Below, piece by piece: positions 22,137-27,628 of a DNA stretch of 27,628 nt; the stretch's first letter is position 1; each line of letters begins with the position of its first letter. Origin of the DNA: CAYMAT01 sp964388495 (GTDB taxonomy: Bacteria; Patescibacteriota; Gracilibacteria; Peribacterales; Peribacteraceae); NCBI GenBank assembly GCA_964388495.1, contig CAYMAT010000016.1, positions 1 to 27,628 on the forward strand, in the 5' to 3' direction. A program made the translations under genes and the position numbers. The notes beneath the pieces were generated by a model that worked only from the letters and a program-made list of their open reading frames with translations, did not search any database and was not told where the DNA came from.

Positions 22137-23405
22137 GACGGGTATGTCTTCAAAAACAAACGTCTCAAGCTGGTGAAAATGCCTTTCGGGAACCGAGAAT
22201 TCCAGTTGGCGCGGTTCTACCGCGAAATTCCAGCTGATCAGAGTACTGTCTCCCGAATTCTGGGATGTAAGGCTTTGTACCGGGAGGGGATTGCCTTTGG
22301 CATCAAGTGCATGACAGCGGAGAGGCTGGTATACCGTATCCAGAGAGCCCGGGCGGTTGCCCAGAGCATTGACGGAAAACGTCCCTGCACTTTCACGGGA
22401 AATGCCCTTGTAGACAATTTCCATGCCATCGCTGTTGGTATGGAGGAGATGGTCTTTGGCGGTGTGGGGAACGCGAACTTTTTTCTGTCCAAAGGCGTGA
22501 AAATCCACCTGTACCTTTAGCGTAAAAGCCTTGGCTTGCGTGTCTGGGGGGACCGTGATGCGTAAAGAACGGTGGGGGATGAAAATGGAACTATCGTCGT
22601 TGTTCAGGGGGAGTTCCTTGCCGTCATCTGTTTGGCATTGCGCCTGTGTGATGCGGACGCCGGACATCATGAGGCGTTTTTCGGAAAGGATGTTGACCAC
22701 CAAGGTATCGGGTCTTTGGGTGTCTTCTTCTTCACAGCACAGGTGCGGATACCGCGAAAGCTGCGCCAGGAAAGGTCCTTTGTTCCTGGTCCACATCTCC
22801 AAGGGCTTGTTGTACGCGTACAGCTCATGCTTGCTGGGGTCTCCCAGCGTGATGGTGTCGCTCACGGGGCGGGTGAAGCCAAAGGTGGGGCCCGCTTTTT
22901 GGCGGATGGCTTCCATGAAGTGCCAGAACGGCAGCTGGCCGCCTATGTGGACTGCCCCTTCCACGGGGTTGGCGAAATCTATTTTTTCCACCGTTTTCTG
23001 TTCAAGTTCCCGCGCCAGTGCCTGGATGGGCCAGCTCTTGCGCTCCAGTGTCACCAGGGTGGGGAGCAGGGCCAGGGCGTGTAGTTCCTGATCATGCGCA
23101 TGGAGAATGAGTTGGAGGCGTCTCCGGGATTCCTGATTTTCTCGCTCAATACTCAGTTCCTGGAGGGCGGGGAAGGGGGACTTCTTTTCCCGTACCCATT
23201 TGGTCACCATCGATTTCAATTCCCCGCTCGCCTTTAGGCGTGTGGCAGGCGTATCAGAGTCCAGATCCGGGATTAATTTGCGTATTTGCACACGCATGCC
23301 TGCCACTACGGGGTCTTCCTTTGTTTCCTGTGCCACCGTTTCTCCTGTAAAGGAGAGTGCTCCCAGGAGCGCTGCCTTGCCTATAAATGAACCCCATCGC
23401 GACAT
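22116..23405 (-). CDS. large secreted protein with HEAT-like N-terminal segment
   Basis: A protein of 429 aa. A signal peptide MSRWGSFIGKAALLGALSF runs to about residue 26 (VAQ). The first mature region (LDSDTPATRLKASGELKSMV, then ALQELSIERENQESRRRLQL) looks like the one-repeat HEAT-type segment found in planctomycete and verrucomicrobial secreted proteins. The next part (GAVHIGGQLPFWHFMEAIRQ, then PTFGFTRP) also has the flavour of those proteins. The remaining part is beta-rich with few cysteines. No catalytic motif is seen. The start at 23405 is fixed by a promoter with TTGACG, a 16-base spacer and GAAAAT, 6 bases from the ATG. The resemblance is by eye only; function unknown. Confidence 0.72.
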   Translation of the reverse strand: MSRWGSFIGKAALLGALSFTGETVAQETKEDPVVAGMRVQIRKLIPDLDSDTPATRLKASGELKSMVTKWVREKKSPFPALQELSIERENQESRRRLQLILHAHDQELHALALLPTLVTLERKSWPIQALARELEQKTVEKIDFANPVEGAVHIGGQLPFWHFMEAIRQKAGPTFGFTRPVSDTITLGDPSKHELYAYNKPLEMWTRNKGPFLAQLSRYPHLCCEEEDTQRPDTLVVNILSEKRLMMSGVRITQAQCQTDDGKELPLNNDDSSIFIPHRSLRITVPPDTQAKAFTLKVQVDFHAFGQKKVRVPHTAKDHLLHTNSDGMEIVYKGISRESAGTFSVNALGNRPGSLDTVYQPLRCHALDAKGNPLPVQSLTSQNSGDSTLISWNFAVEPRQLEFSVPERHFHQLETFVFEDIPVKKPSKK

Positions 23406-23411
23406 GGGCGG

Positions 23412-23439
23412 ATTTTCTCCCGCCATTCCCCTGCGTCAA
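23412..23439 (-). promoter_or_regulatory. sigma70-type promoter, leaderless
   Basis: On the minus strand the -35 is TTGACG (23439-23434), the spacer is 16 bases and the -10 is GAAAAT (23417-23412). Six bases follow to the ATG at 23405. The same GAAAAT element with the same 6-base gap is used at 25653-25658. Confidence 0.6.
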
Positions 23440-23490
23440 TTATTCCTGGCGGAGCCGCTTTGTTTTTGGCTTGTCCTTACATGTAAACGC

Positions 23491-23766
23491 CTATAACCGG
23501 TACCTCTTTTTCCGCAGAGGTGTAAACGCCCACCACGGTTTGGGCGGGTTCCCGTCCATGTAATCCACCGCAGCCATGAAGGTATCCAGCACGCACGGGT
23601 CGTGGTGCGTGTGCGTTGCCGCGCAGAGCTTCAGGTACAGCGCGTGCGGGTCTTTACCCACAAGGTCCGCGGGTTTTTTTAGGCCGATCGTCACAAAATC
23701 GGCGGCGATCTCCCTGCCCACGTTGGGCAGATTGGTGAACGCGCCGTCGCGGCAAACTTTTTTCAT
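23491..23766 (-). CDS. Cdd1-family (pathogenicity locus) helix-hairpin-helix protein
   Basis: A protein of 91 aa. It matches the small Cdd1 family: FTNLPNVGREIAADFVTIGL is a helix-hairpin-helix-like DNA-binding turn, followed by KKPADLVGKDPHALYLKLCA, HHDPCVLDTFMAAVDYMDG and the terminal PPKPWWAFTPLRK. The conserved HDPCVLD and PWWAF blocks make the family assignment firm. The biochemical role of the family is not established. The start is supported by an extended -10 (TGCTATTCT) ending 7 bases upstream. It stands alone between a secreted-protein gene and a divergent nitroreductase. Confidence 0.88.
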   Translation of the reverse strand: MKKVCRDGAFTNLPNVGREIAADFVTIGLKKPADLVGKDPHALYLKLCAATHTHHDPCVLDTFMAAVDYMDGNPPKPWWAFTPLRKKRYRL

Positions 23767-23773
23767 CCAAAAA

Positions 23774-23782
23774 AGAATAGCA
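23774..23782 (-). promoter_or_regulatory. extended -10 promoter, leaderless
   Basis: On the minus strand TGCTATTCT, with TATTCT at 23779-23774, ends 7 bases before the ATG at 23766. It shares the TGCTA core with the elements at 15232-15240 and 21664-21672. Confidence 0.5.
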
Positions 23783-23841
23783 CCGGACCGGAAAGAAGCG
23801 CAGAATTTACCCGTCTTCTTTACTGTTTTCCCTCATACCAT

Positions 23842-24474
23842 ATGACCAGCCTCACCGATGCGTTGCAGTGGCGCTATGCGACCAAGAAATTTGATGCCGC
23901 CAAGAAGGTTTCCGACGCAGACCTGCAGGAGCTCCTGGAAAGCCTCCGCCTCAGCCCCTCTTCCTACGGTATCCAGCCCTGGAAGTTTTTGGTGGTCACG
24001 GACCCCAAGCTCCGCGCGGAGCTCCGCAAAAGCGCCTGGGACCAGTCGCAGGTTACGGATGCATCGCACCTGATCGTCCTCTGTGCCAAGAGCTCACTGG
24101 AGGAGAAAGACATCCAGCACTACATCGATACCATTGCCAAGGAGCGGGGGATTGGCGCTGAAAATTTACAGGGTTTCAAGAACATGATGATGGGTTCCGT
24201 GACACGCCTCAATTCCGACCAGGCCCTCTCCTGGAACAAGAGCCAGGTGTACATCGCCTTGGGAATCCTGCTCTCCGCCTGCGCGCTCAAAAAAATCGAT
24301 GCGTGCCCCATGGAGGGATTCGACAGTGCCGCCTTTGGCAAGATCCTCAATCTGGACAAAGAAGGCTTTACGGCGGCACTTCTGTGCCCCGTAGGTTACC
24401 GTGCCGCCGATGATGGCTCGGCTATGCAAAAGAAAGTACGCTTCCCGGCAGCGGAAGTGATTGCCAAGCTCTAA
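23842..24474 (+). CDS. nitroreductase-family FMN oxidoreductase (NfsB type)
   Basis: A protein of 210 aa, typical for the family. Residues 8-17 (LQWRYATKKF) supply the FMN phosphate-binding R-x-x-x-K-x-F motif. SPSSYGIQPWKFLVVTDPKL is the S-S-x-x-x-QPW flavin-binding block. QVYIALGILLSACALKKIDA and CPMEGFD form the core helix and the E-G substrate loop. The C-terminal LCPVGYRAADDGS matches the G-Y-R end motif. These enzymes are NAD(P)H-dependent homodimers that reduce quinones, nitro groups or flavins; the physiological substrate cannot be told. No clear promoter spacing supports the ATG at 23842, but homology begins directly there. The stop is 1 base from the convergent yidD stop. Confidence 0.94.
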   Translation: MTSLTDALQWRYATKKFDAAKKVSDADLQELLESLRLSPSSYGIQPWKFLVVTDPKLRAELRKSAWDQSQVTDASHLIVLCAKSSLEEKDIQHYIDTIAKERGIGAENLQGFKNMMMGSVTRLNSDQALSWNKSQVYIALGILLSACALKKIDACPMEGFDSAAFGKILNLDKEGFTAALLCPVGYRAADDGSAMQKKVRFPAAEVIAKL

Positions 24475-24475
24475 A

Positions 24476-24736
24476 TCACTGCGGCAGACGCGTGGGTGTG
24501 GACCACGGATTGCACCGGAGCACGCGCCACGCAGCCAGAAGGGAGCCTCTCACGGCTCCTTTTTGTTGGAGCACCTGCACGGCGTATTCCGAACACGTGG
24601 GGAAATGCCGGCAGTATCCATGCGGATATAGATGCCGTAACGGACCGTGGTCCGGGGAGAGCGTGTGTTGATAGACACGCACCATGCCGATCATCGCGGT
24701 GCGCGGGAGATGCCAGAGAGCGGAAAGAAAGCGCAT
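24476..24736 (-). CDS. yidD: membrane protein insertion efficiency factor YidD
   Basis: A protein of 86 aa. The family core is clear: VRVYQHTLSPDHGPL, GYCRHFPTCSEYAVQVLQQK with the conserved PTCSEYA, then GSLLAAWRVLRCNPWS with the R-RC-P motif. YidD is a small peripheral inner-membrane protein that assists YidC-dependent insertion; it usually sits between rnpA and yidC, but here it is isolated. ATG at 24736 gives the standard length. The frame is open to 24880, with an ATG at 24772, but the upstream residues overlap the divergent gene. Confidence 0.92.
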   Translation of the reverse strand: MRFLSALWHLPRTAMIGMVRVYQHTLSPDHGPLRHLYPHGYCRHFPTCSEYAVQVLQQKGAVRGSLLAAWRVLRCNPWSTPTRLPQ

Positions 24737-24790
24737 GAGATGCGTACAAAGCGTCGAATAGAGCAGCACCATGAATTCCACGGCCGTGCA

Positions 24791-24819
24791 TTGCTCGTTT
24801 GTAGCGTACTCCGTATCCT
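24791..24819 (+). promoter_or_regulatory. weak sigma70-type promoter
   Basis: A -35 TTGCTC (24791-24796), a 17-base spacer and a -10 TATCCT (24814-24819) end 8 bases before the GTG at 24828. The hexamer matches are modest. The arrangement agrees with the other start-proximal promoters and supports GTG as the start. Confidence 0.35.
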
Positions 24820-24827
24820 TTCTTCCC

Positions 24828-25127
24828 GTGAACGGAATCGCGTCAGTCGGCCCCATCACCTTGGACGGCCTCATCGGCACCCTCTACGCCATTGTGGCGG
24901 TCATGATCATCGTCGTGCTCTACCACGTGCTGTTCATCGTGGTGGATTTGCGGAAGATCATGAAGCGGTTTGAGGAGACGACGGAGCAGGTGGAGTCCAT
25001 GCTGCTTAAGCCGCTCAGTATCATCGACGAGGCGTTCACGTGGGTCATTGAACAGCTGAACAATCGCAAGAAAGGGAAAAAGGCCAAGCATCACAAGGAG
25101 GGCGCTTTTGACGTGGAGTCCATCTGA
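24828..25127 (+). CDS. small single-span membrane protein with coiled-coil tail
   Basis: A protein of 99 aa from GTG 24828. One strong membrane helix (LIGTLYAIVAVMIIVVLYHV then LFIVV) is followed by DLRKIMKRFEETTEQVESML, a charged helix likely to form coiled coil. The C-terminus is Lys/His-rich. The topology resembles short DUF948-like proteins, but the similarity is not strong enough to name. An ATG at 24771 would add 19 residues overlapping the upstream region of yidD. The GTG is preferred because of the promoter spacing. The stop is 3 bases from the convergent gene's stop. Confidence 0.65.
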   Translation: MNGIASVGPITLDGLIGTLYAIVAVMIIVVLYHVLFIVVDLRKIMKRFEETTEQVESMLLKPLSIIDEAFTWVIEQLNNRKKGKKAKHHKEGAFDVESI

Positions 25128-25130
25128 CCG

Positions 25131-25646
25131 TCAGAGGATAGGCTGCTTGTCTATGAACACCCGGATGAACAGGCGCTTCAAAACATCCAGGGAGGATTCC
25201 AGCAGTTCCGATACAAGCGAGTTGAGGCGGCGGATTTTGCCGTAGATCACATTCAGTTTGTGGGCGGATCCCGGAGCCGTGGAACGGCTGACGCGTTCTG
25301 CCAGGCGCTCAAGCTTCCGGGTTTCCTTGCGTATGTGGCTGGAGAGTTCCTTCTGAAGCACTTTGGCTTCCGTGGGCATACGCGCAATGGCGGCATCGCG
25401 AGGTGAAACTTGCGTGTCGTCTCCCTGGCCGGAACCGCCGGTCATCTGTCCACCGCCTCCGCCCATATCGCCGGAACGGTCCTCTCCGGTGCGCTCGCTG
25501 ACACGCGCGTTGAAGCTCTCAAACGTCTGGAGGATGTTGTTGAGTTCCTGCAGCTTTGCCGGCTGGCTGACGATCAGTTTGTTGCTCTCCACGGATTTCA
25601 TGGAGGAGATGCCGCTTTCCGCCCCCGATTTCAGCTGTTGCGTCAT
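25131..25646 (-). CDS. hypothetical helical protein with Gly-rich linker
   Basis: A protein of 171 aa. Two helical parts are separated by a Gly/Ser/Asp-rich linker (GDMGGGGGQMTGGSGQGDD, around residues 60-80). The C-terminal half is basic with heptad-like leucines (KELSSHIRKETRKLERLAER and KIRRLNSLVSELLESSLDVL) and ends in a hydrophobic LFIRVFIDKQPIL. No signal peptide or cysteine is present and no family was recognised. The frame is open to 25700, but ATG 25646 is selected because TTGACT, a 17-base spacer and GAAAAT end 6 bases upstream of it. It could be a structural or oligomerising protein. Confidence 0.65.
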   Translation of the reverse strand: MTQQLKSGAESGISSMKSVESNKLIVSQPAKLQELNNILQTFESFNARVSERTGEDRSGDMGGGGGQMTGGSGQGDDTQVSPRDAAIARMPTEAKVLQKELSSHIRKETRKLERLAERVSRSTAPGSAHKLNVIYGKIRRLNSLVSELLESSLDVLKRLFIRVFIDKQPIL

Positions 25647-25652
25647 GTAGAC

Positions 25653-25681
25653 ATTTTCTCTTACCATAGAGGAAAAGTCAA
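25653..25681 (-). promoter_or_regulatory. sigma70-type promoter, leaderless
   Basis: On the minus strand the -35 is TTGACT (25681-25676), the spacer is 17 bases and the -10 is GAAAAT (25658-25653). Six bases follow to the ATG at 25646. This geometry rules against the two earlier in-frame starts at 25667 and 25700. Confidence 0.6.
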
Positions 25682-25754
25682 TGACGATACCCACTTTCAC
25701 CGCTTCCAGAAGCCATAAAACGCATTGTCAAAAATAATTGGCATTTCCGGTGTG

Positions 25755-25760
25755 TATACT
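25755..25760 (+). promoter_or_regulatory. -10 element for the mini-ORF and HIT gene
   Basis: TATACT (5/6 match to TATAAT) ends 6 bases before the ATG of a 17-codon mini-ORF at 25767. TTGGCA at 25738-25743 is too close to be its -35. Transcription is predicted to start at the mini-ORF start codon. Confidence 0.45.
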
Positions 25761-25766
25761 CCGGGC

Positions 25767-25820
25767 ATGGCGGAAAAGACAATTTTCCCTGTAGGACCTT
25801 CCGTATTTGTCCCCCTTTAA
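25767..25820 (+). CDS. 17-codon leader mini-ORF before the HIT gene
   Basis: ATG at 25767 encodes MAEKTIFPVGPSVFVPL and stops with TAA 2 bases before the HIT start at 25823. It has the leaderless promoter spacing seen at full genes here. Its first residues, MAEKTIF, nearly repeat the HIT N-terminus MEKTIF. It may be a translated leader that couples ribosomes into the HIT gene, or a remnant of a duplicated 5' end. Too short to be sure it is translated. Confidence 0.35.
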   Translation: MAEKTIFPVGPSVFVPL

Positions 25821-25822
25821 CT

Positions 25823-26149
25823 ATGGAGAAAACCATCTTTCATAAGATCATTGCGCGCGAGGTGCCGGCAGACATCCTGCACGAGGATGATGAGGTGGTG
25901 GTGTTCAAGGACATCCGCCCCAAGGCCGCCACGCACCTGCTCTTTGTTCCCAAGAAGTTCCTCGCTTCCGTTGCCGCGGTGACGGAGGAAACCAAGGACA
26001 TCCCCGGCATGCTCATAGAGAAAGCACGGGTCTTTGCCAGAGAGAAGGGGATTGCGGGCTACAAGCTCACCTTCCACGTGGGCCCCGAGGGAGGACAGGA
26101 GGTGATGTATATCCATCTCCATTTCATGAGTAATCAGAAATTGGCGTAG
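25823..26149 (+). CDS. HIT-family nucleotide hydrolase/transferase
   Basis: A protein of 108 aa, the normal HINT-branch length. MEKTIFHKIIAREVPADILH is the usual opening, DDEVVVFKDIRPKAATHLLF and VPKK form the nucleotide-binding strands, and GPEGGQEVMYIHLHFM is the HIT motif. The family motif is H-x-H-x-H. Here the first His is Tyr, while the middle (nucleophile) and last His are kept. HINT proteins hydrolyse AMP-lysine-type phosphoramidates; the Tyr may tune the leaving-group pocket. The chain ends seven residues after the motif. It is preceded by a mini-ORF with a 2-base gap and followed by a strong bidirectional terminator. Confidence 0.93.
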   Translation: MEKTIFHKIIAREVPADILHEDDEVVVFKDIRPKAATHLLFVPKKFLASVAAVTEETKDIPGMLIEKARVFAREKGIAGYKLTFHVGPEGGQEVMYIHLHFMSNQKLA

Positions 26150-26173
26150 GAGATGGAAGAGATCGATGAACAA

Positions 26174-26204
26174 AAAGAGATCGAGGGTATTCCTCGATCT
26201 CTTT
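26174..26204. terminator. bidirectional terminator between HIT and rpsA
   Basis: A perfect 13-bp inverted repeat: AAAGAGATCGAGG (26174-26186) and CCTCGATCTCTTT (26192-26204), loop GTATT. On the minus strand the stem runs into TTTTTG, and on the plus strand it ends in TTT. It lies between the convergent HIT and S1 stops, so it can serve both. Confidence 0.85.
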
Positions 26205-26225
26205 GAGTGCTTTGATTTCCTTCGT

Positions 26226-27536
26226 TTATGCCTCGTAGCCTGCGGCCTTTGCCTCGTCTTCCGTGGCGAATTCCACGCGGTTTTCGTCCTTGATCTTCTC
26301 TGCGGCTGCGGAATCGGCGGCGTAGTACTTCTTGCCCGTCTTGCTGGCCACAAAGCCCGTCTTGGCGGCTGCACCACCCTCCATTTTTGCCTTGGCCTCG
26401 TCCTCCTCGCGCTCGCGCTTGATGCGCTCCATCGTTTCCTTGTCGATGGGCTTGAGGGCCTTGATGGACAGACCGATGCGGCGCTCATCCACGTCGATGT
26501 TGATGACCTGGGCCTCCACTTTCTGGCCAATGGCCAGGGCCTGGGAGGGGTCGGTGACGCGGTGGTGGGCGATCTCGGAGAGATGCACCAGACCGTTGAT
26601 ATCCTTCTCCAGTTTGATGAACGCGCCGTAGTCTGCAAAGCGGACAACGGATCCCGAGACGCGCTTGCCCACAGGGTAACGCTCGGCAATCTCCTCCCAC
26701 GGGTCCTTGGTCATCTGCTTGATACTGAGCGAGAGCTTCTCGCCGTCCACGCCAATCACTTTGACCGTCACCTTGTCACCCACCTGCGCGAATTCGGAGG
26801 GGTTCTTAACGTGTCCCCAGGCGATCTCGGAGATGTGGACCAGGCCTTCCAGTCCGTCGAAGGCCACGAAGAGGCCGAACTTGACGATGCCGCTGACCAT
26901 ACCGTCCTTCACGTCGCCGATGTGCAGGCCTTCCAGGGCCTTGGCGCGCTGCTCGCTCATGGCCTCGCGCTCGCTCACCACGATCTTGCCGGCTTCCTCG
27001 TCCATCGTGATGATTTTGACGCTGAACTTGTGGCCCACGAACTTGCCCAGGCGGTTGATGATCTCTGACGCGTCGGCGTTGTTGACGCGCGGGTAGTTGA
27101 CCGGAGCCAGCTGGCTGACCGGCAGGAAGGTGCGGATGCCATCGATGTTGGCCAGAAGTCCGCCTTTGTTTGCCTCCTGAGGCACGAATTCCATGGTGGC
27201 GTCTGCCTCCACCATGCGGTGGAAGCGGTCCCAGGCCTTCTGCTGGCTGGCCATGCGGAGGGAGAGGACTACCATGCCTTCGTCGTTCTCTTCTTCCAAA
27301 ACCAGGGCCATGACCGTGTCGCCCACTTTGAGGTCACGGAACGTGTTGAAGGAGTCACGGAGTTCACGTCCGGAGACGATACCCGTGGCCACTCCGCCCA
27401 GGTCCAGGAGGAGCTTGTTCTTTCCGCGGTACACCACTGTACCTTCGACCAATTCTCCCGGGCGGCCGCGGAAGGGCCGTACCGAGTCCTTGAGGAGGGT
27501 TTCCATCAAGGCGTTGGCAGATGCTGCACGAGACAT
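26226..27536 (-). CDS. rpsA: 30S ribosomal protein S1, four S1 domains plus unusual C-terminal tail
   Basis: A protein of 436 aa. Four S1 RNA-binding repeats are visible: GELVEGTVVYRGKNKLLLDL, the second around ATMEFVPQEANKGGLLANID, GDVKDGMVSGIVKFGLFVAF with GLVHISEIAW, and GKRVSGSVVRFADYGAFIKL with GLVHLSEIAH. S1 normally helps recruit and unfold mRNA on the 30S subunit. Four domains is shorter than the six of Proteobacteria. After a Lys/Glu linker the last roughly 45 residues (FVASKTGKKYYAADSAAAEK then RVEFATEDEAKAAGYEA) resemble the small Ada-type zinc-binding module (GKKYH..C....I....R..F.s.eeA..aGY..C), but its metal-binding His/Cys are replaced. The frame starts at ATG 27536. Confidence 0.94.
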   Translation of the reverse strand: MSRAASANALMETLLKDSVRPFRGRPGELVEGTVVYRGKNKLLLDLGGVATGIVSGRELRDSFNTFRDLKVGDTVMALVLEEENDEGMVVLSLRMASQQKAWDRFHRMVEADATMEFVPQEANKGGLLANIDGIRTFLPVSQLAPVNYPRVNNADASEIINRLGKFVGHKFSVKIITMDEEAGKIVVSEREAMSEQRAKALEGLHIGDVKDGMVSGIVKFGLFVAFDGLEGLVHISEIAWGHVKNPSEFAQVGDKVTVKVIGVDGEKLSLSIKQMTKDPWEEIAERYPVGKRVSGSVVRFADYGAFIKLEKDINGLVHLSEIAHHRVTDPSQALAIGQKVEAQVINIDVDERRIGLSIKALKPIDKETMERIKREREEDEAKAKMEGGAAAKTGFVASKTGKKYYAADSAAAEKIKDENRVEFATEDEAKAAGYEA

Positions 27537-27628
27537 AAAAAGAGAGGGTGCGAGGGAAAAGGATAAGAGGGATGGCGCTCTCGCACGAGCCGCGCCAAGA
27601 CAGGGATACTGTACCGATAATCCTGTAT
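27537..27628 (-). promoter_or_regulatory. rpsA upstream leader, partial
   Basis: Ninety-two bases before the S1 start, running off the window. Inverted segments GGCGC (27574-27578) and GCGCC (27592-27596) could form a GC-rich hairpin in the 5' leader. A pyrimidine-rich tract precedes the ATG on the minus strand and there is no Shine-Dalgarno sequence. The promoter is not certain from what is visible. Confidence 0.3.

Noticed and set aside
1..27628. TGA recoded as glycine, as in some CPR lineages
   Set aside because: Several genes end in TGA at the expected C-terminus (for example the rluA-like gene, GH15, uppS and idi, some in ATGA overlaps), and no conserved Gly coincides with an in-frame TGA.
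1..27628. CRISPR array, prophage or insertion sequence
   Set aside because: No spaced direct repeats, transposase, integrase or phage structural genes were seen. The tRNAs show no flanking duplicated attachment sequence.

Overview
The window looks like a piece of a small, fairly GC-rich genome of the Candidate Phyla Radiation (Patescibacteria), most likely Peregrinibacteria/Peribacteria. This is inferred from three things: a complete-looking archaeal-type mevalonate pathway in an otherwise bacterial setting (S1, MgtE, YidD, RluA, bacterial TrpS), many short lineage-specific proteins, and TGA used as a normal stop, which argues against the TGA=Gly lineages. There are no rRNA genes, transposases, CRISPR arrays or prophage genes. 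Two tRNAs are present, Val(CAC) and Gly(TCC), both with an encoded CCA. A 10-N assembly gap lies at 17161-17170.

Layout. (1) 1-5180: tRNA-Val, a RelB-like protein with a histone-H1-like tail, two unknown small proteins, an RluA pseudouridine synthase, trpS, a secreted protein and maf, then a convergent secreted protein. (2) 5177-9812, minus strand: an operon of GT4 glycogen-synthase-like enzyme, GH57 amylase, GH15 glucoamylase-like protein and a secreted protein. ATP-dependent PEP carboxykinase (10074-11714) is divergent to it, so gluconeogenesis sits beside storage-polysaccharide metabolism. (3) 12168-17033, minus strand: mevalonate operon A, in transcription order HMG-CoA reductase, M41-like metallopeptidase, HMG-CoA synthase, acetoacetyl-CoA thiolase, and a fusion of a DUF35 OB-fold with a guanylate-kinase-like domain. 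(4) 17053-18096: an oppositely oriented, AT-richer decarboxylase gene (mvaD-like) wedged into the cluster. (5) 18047-21393, minus strand: operon B, in order mgtE, idi (type 1), uppS and mevalonate kinase, with ATGA overlaps. Together A and B lead from acetyl-CoA to undecaprenyl diphosphate; no phosphomevalonate kinase is visible. (6) 21546-27628: tRNA-Gly, an SRPBCC protein, a large secreted protein, a Cdd1-family protein, a nitroreductase, yidD, two unknown proteins, a HIT protein preceded by a mini-ORF, and ribosomal protein S1.

The most notable observations are: (a) DUF35, known in archaea as the bridge between thiolase and HMG-CoA synthase, is here fused to a guanylate-kinase domain; (b) the mvaD-like gene looks acquired, appears to have clipped the 3' end of mevalonate kinase, and lacks the usual catalytic Asp; (c) about eleven reading frames have a sigma70 -10 element ending exactly 6-7 bases before the start codon, which predicts widespread leaderless mRNAs and fixes several start sites.
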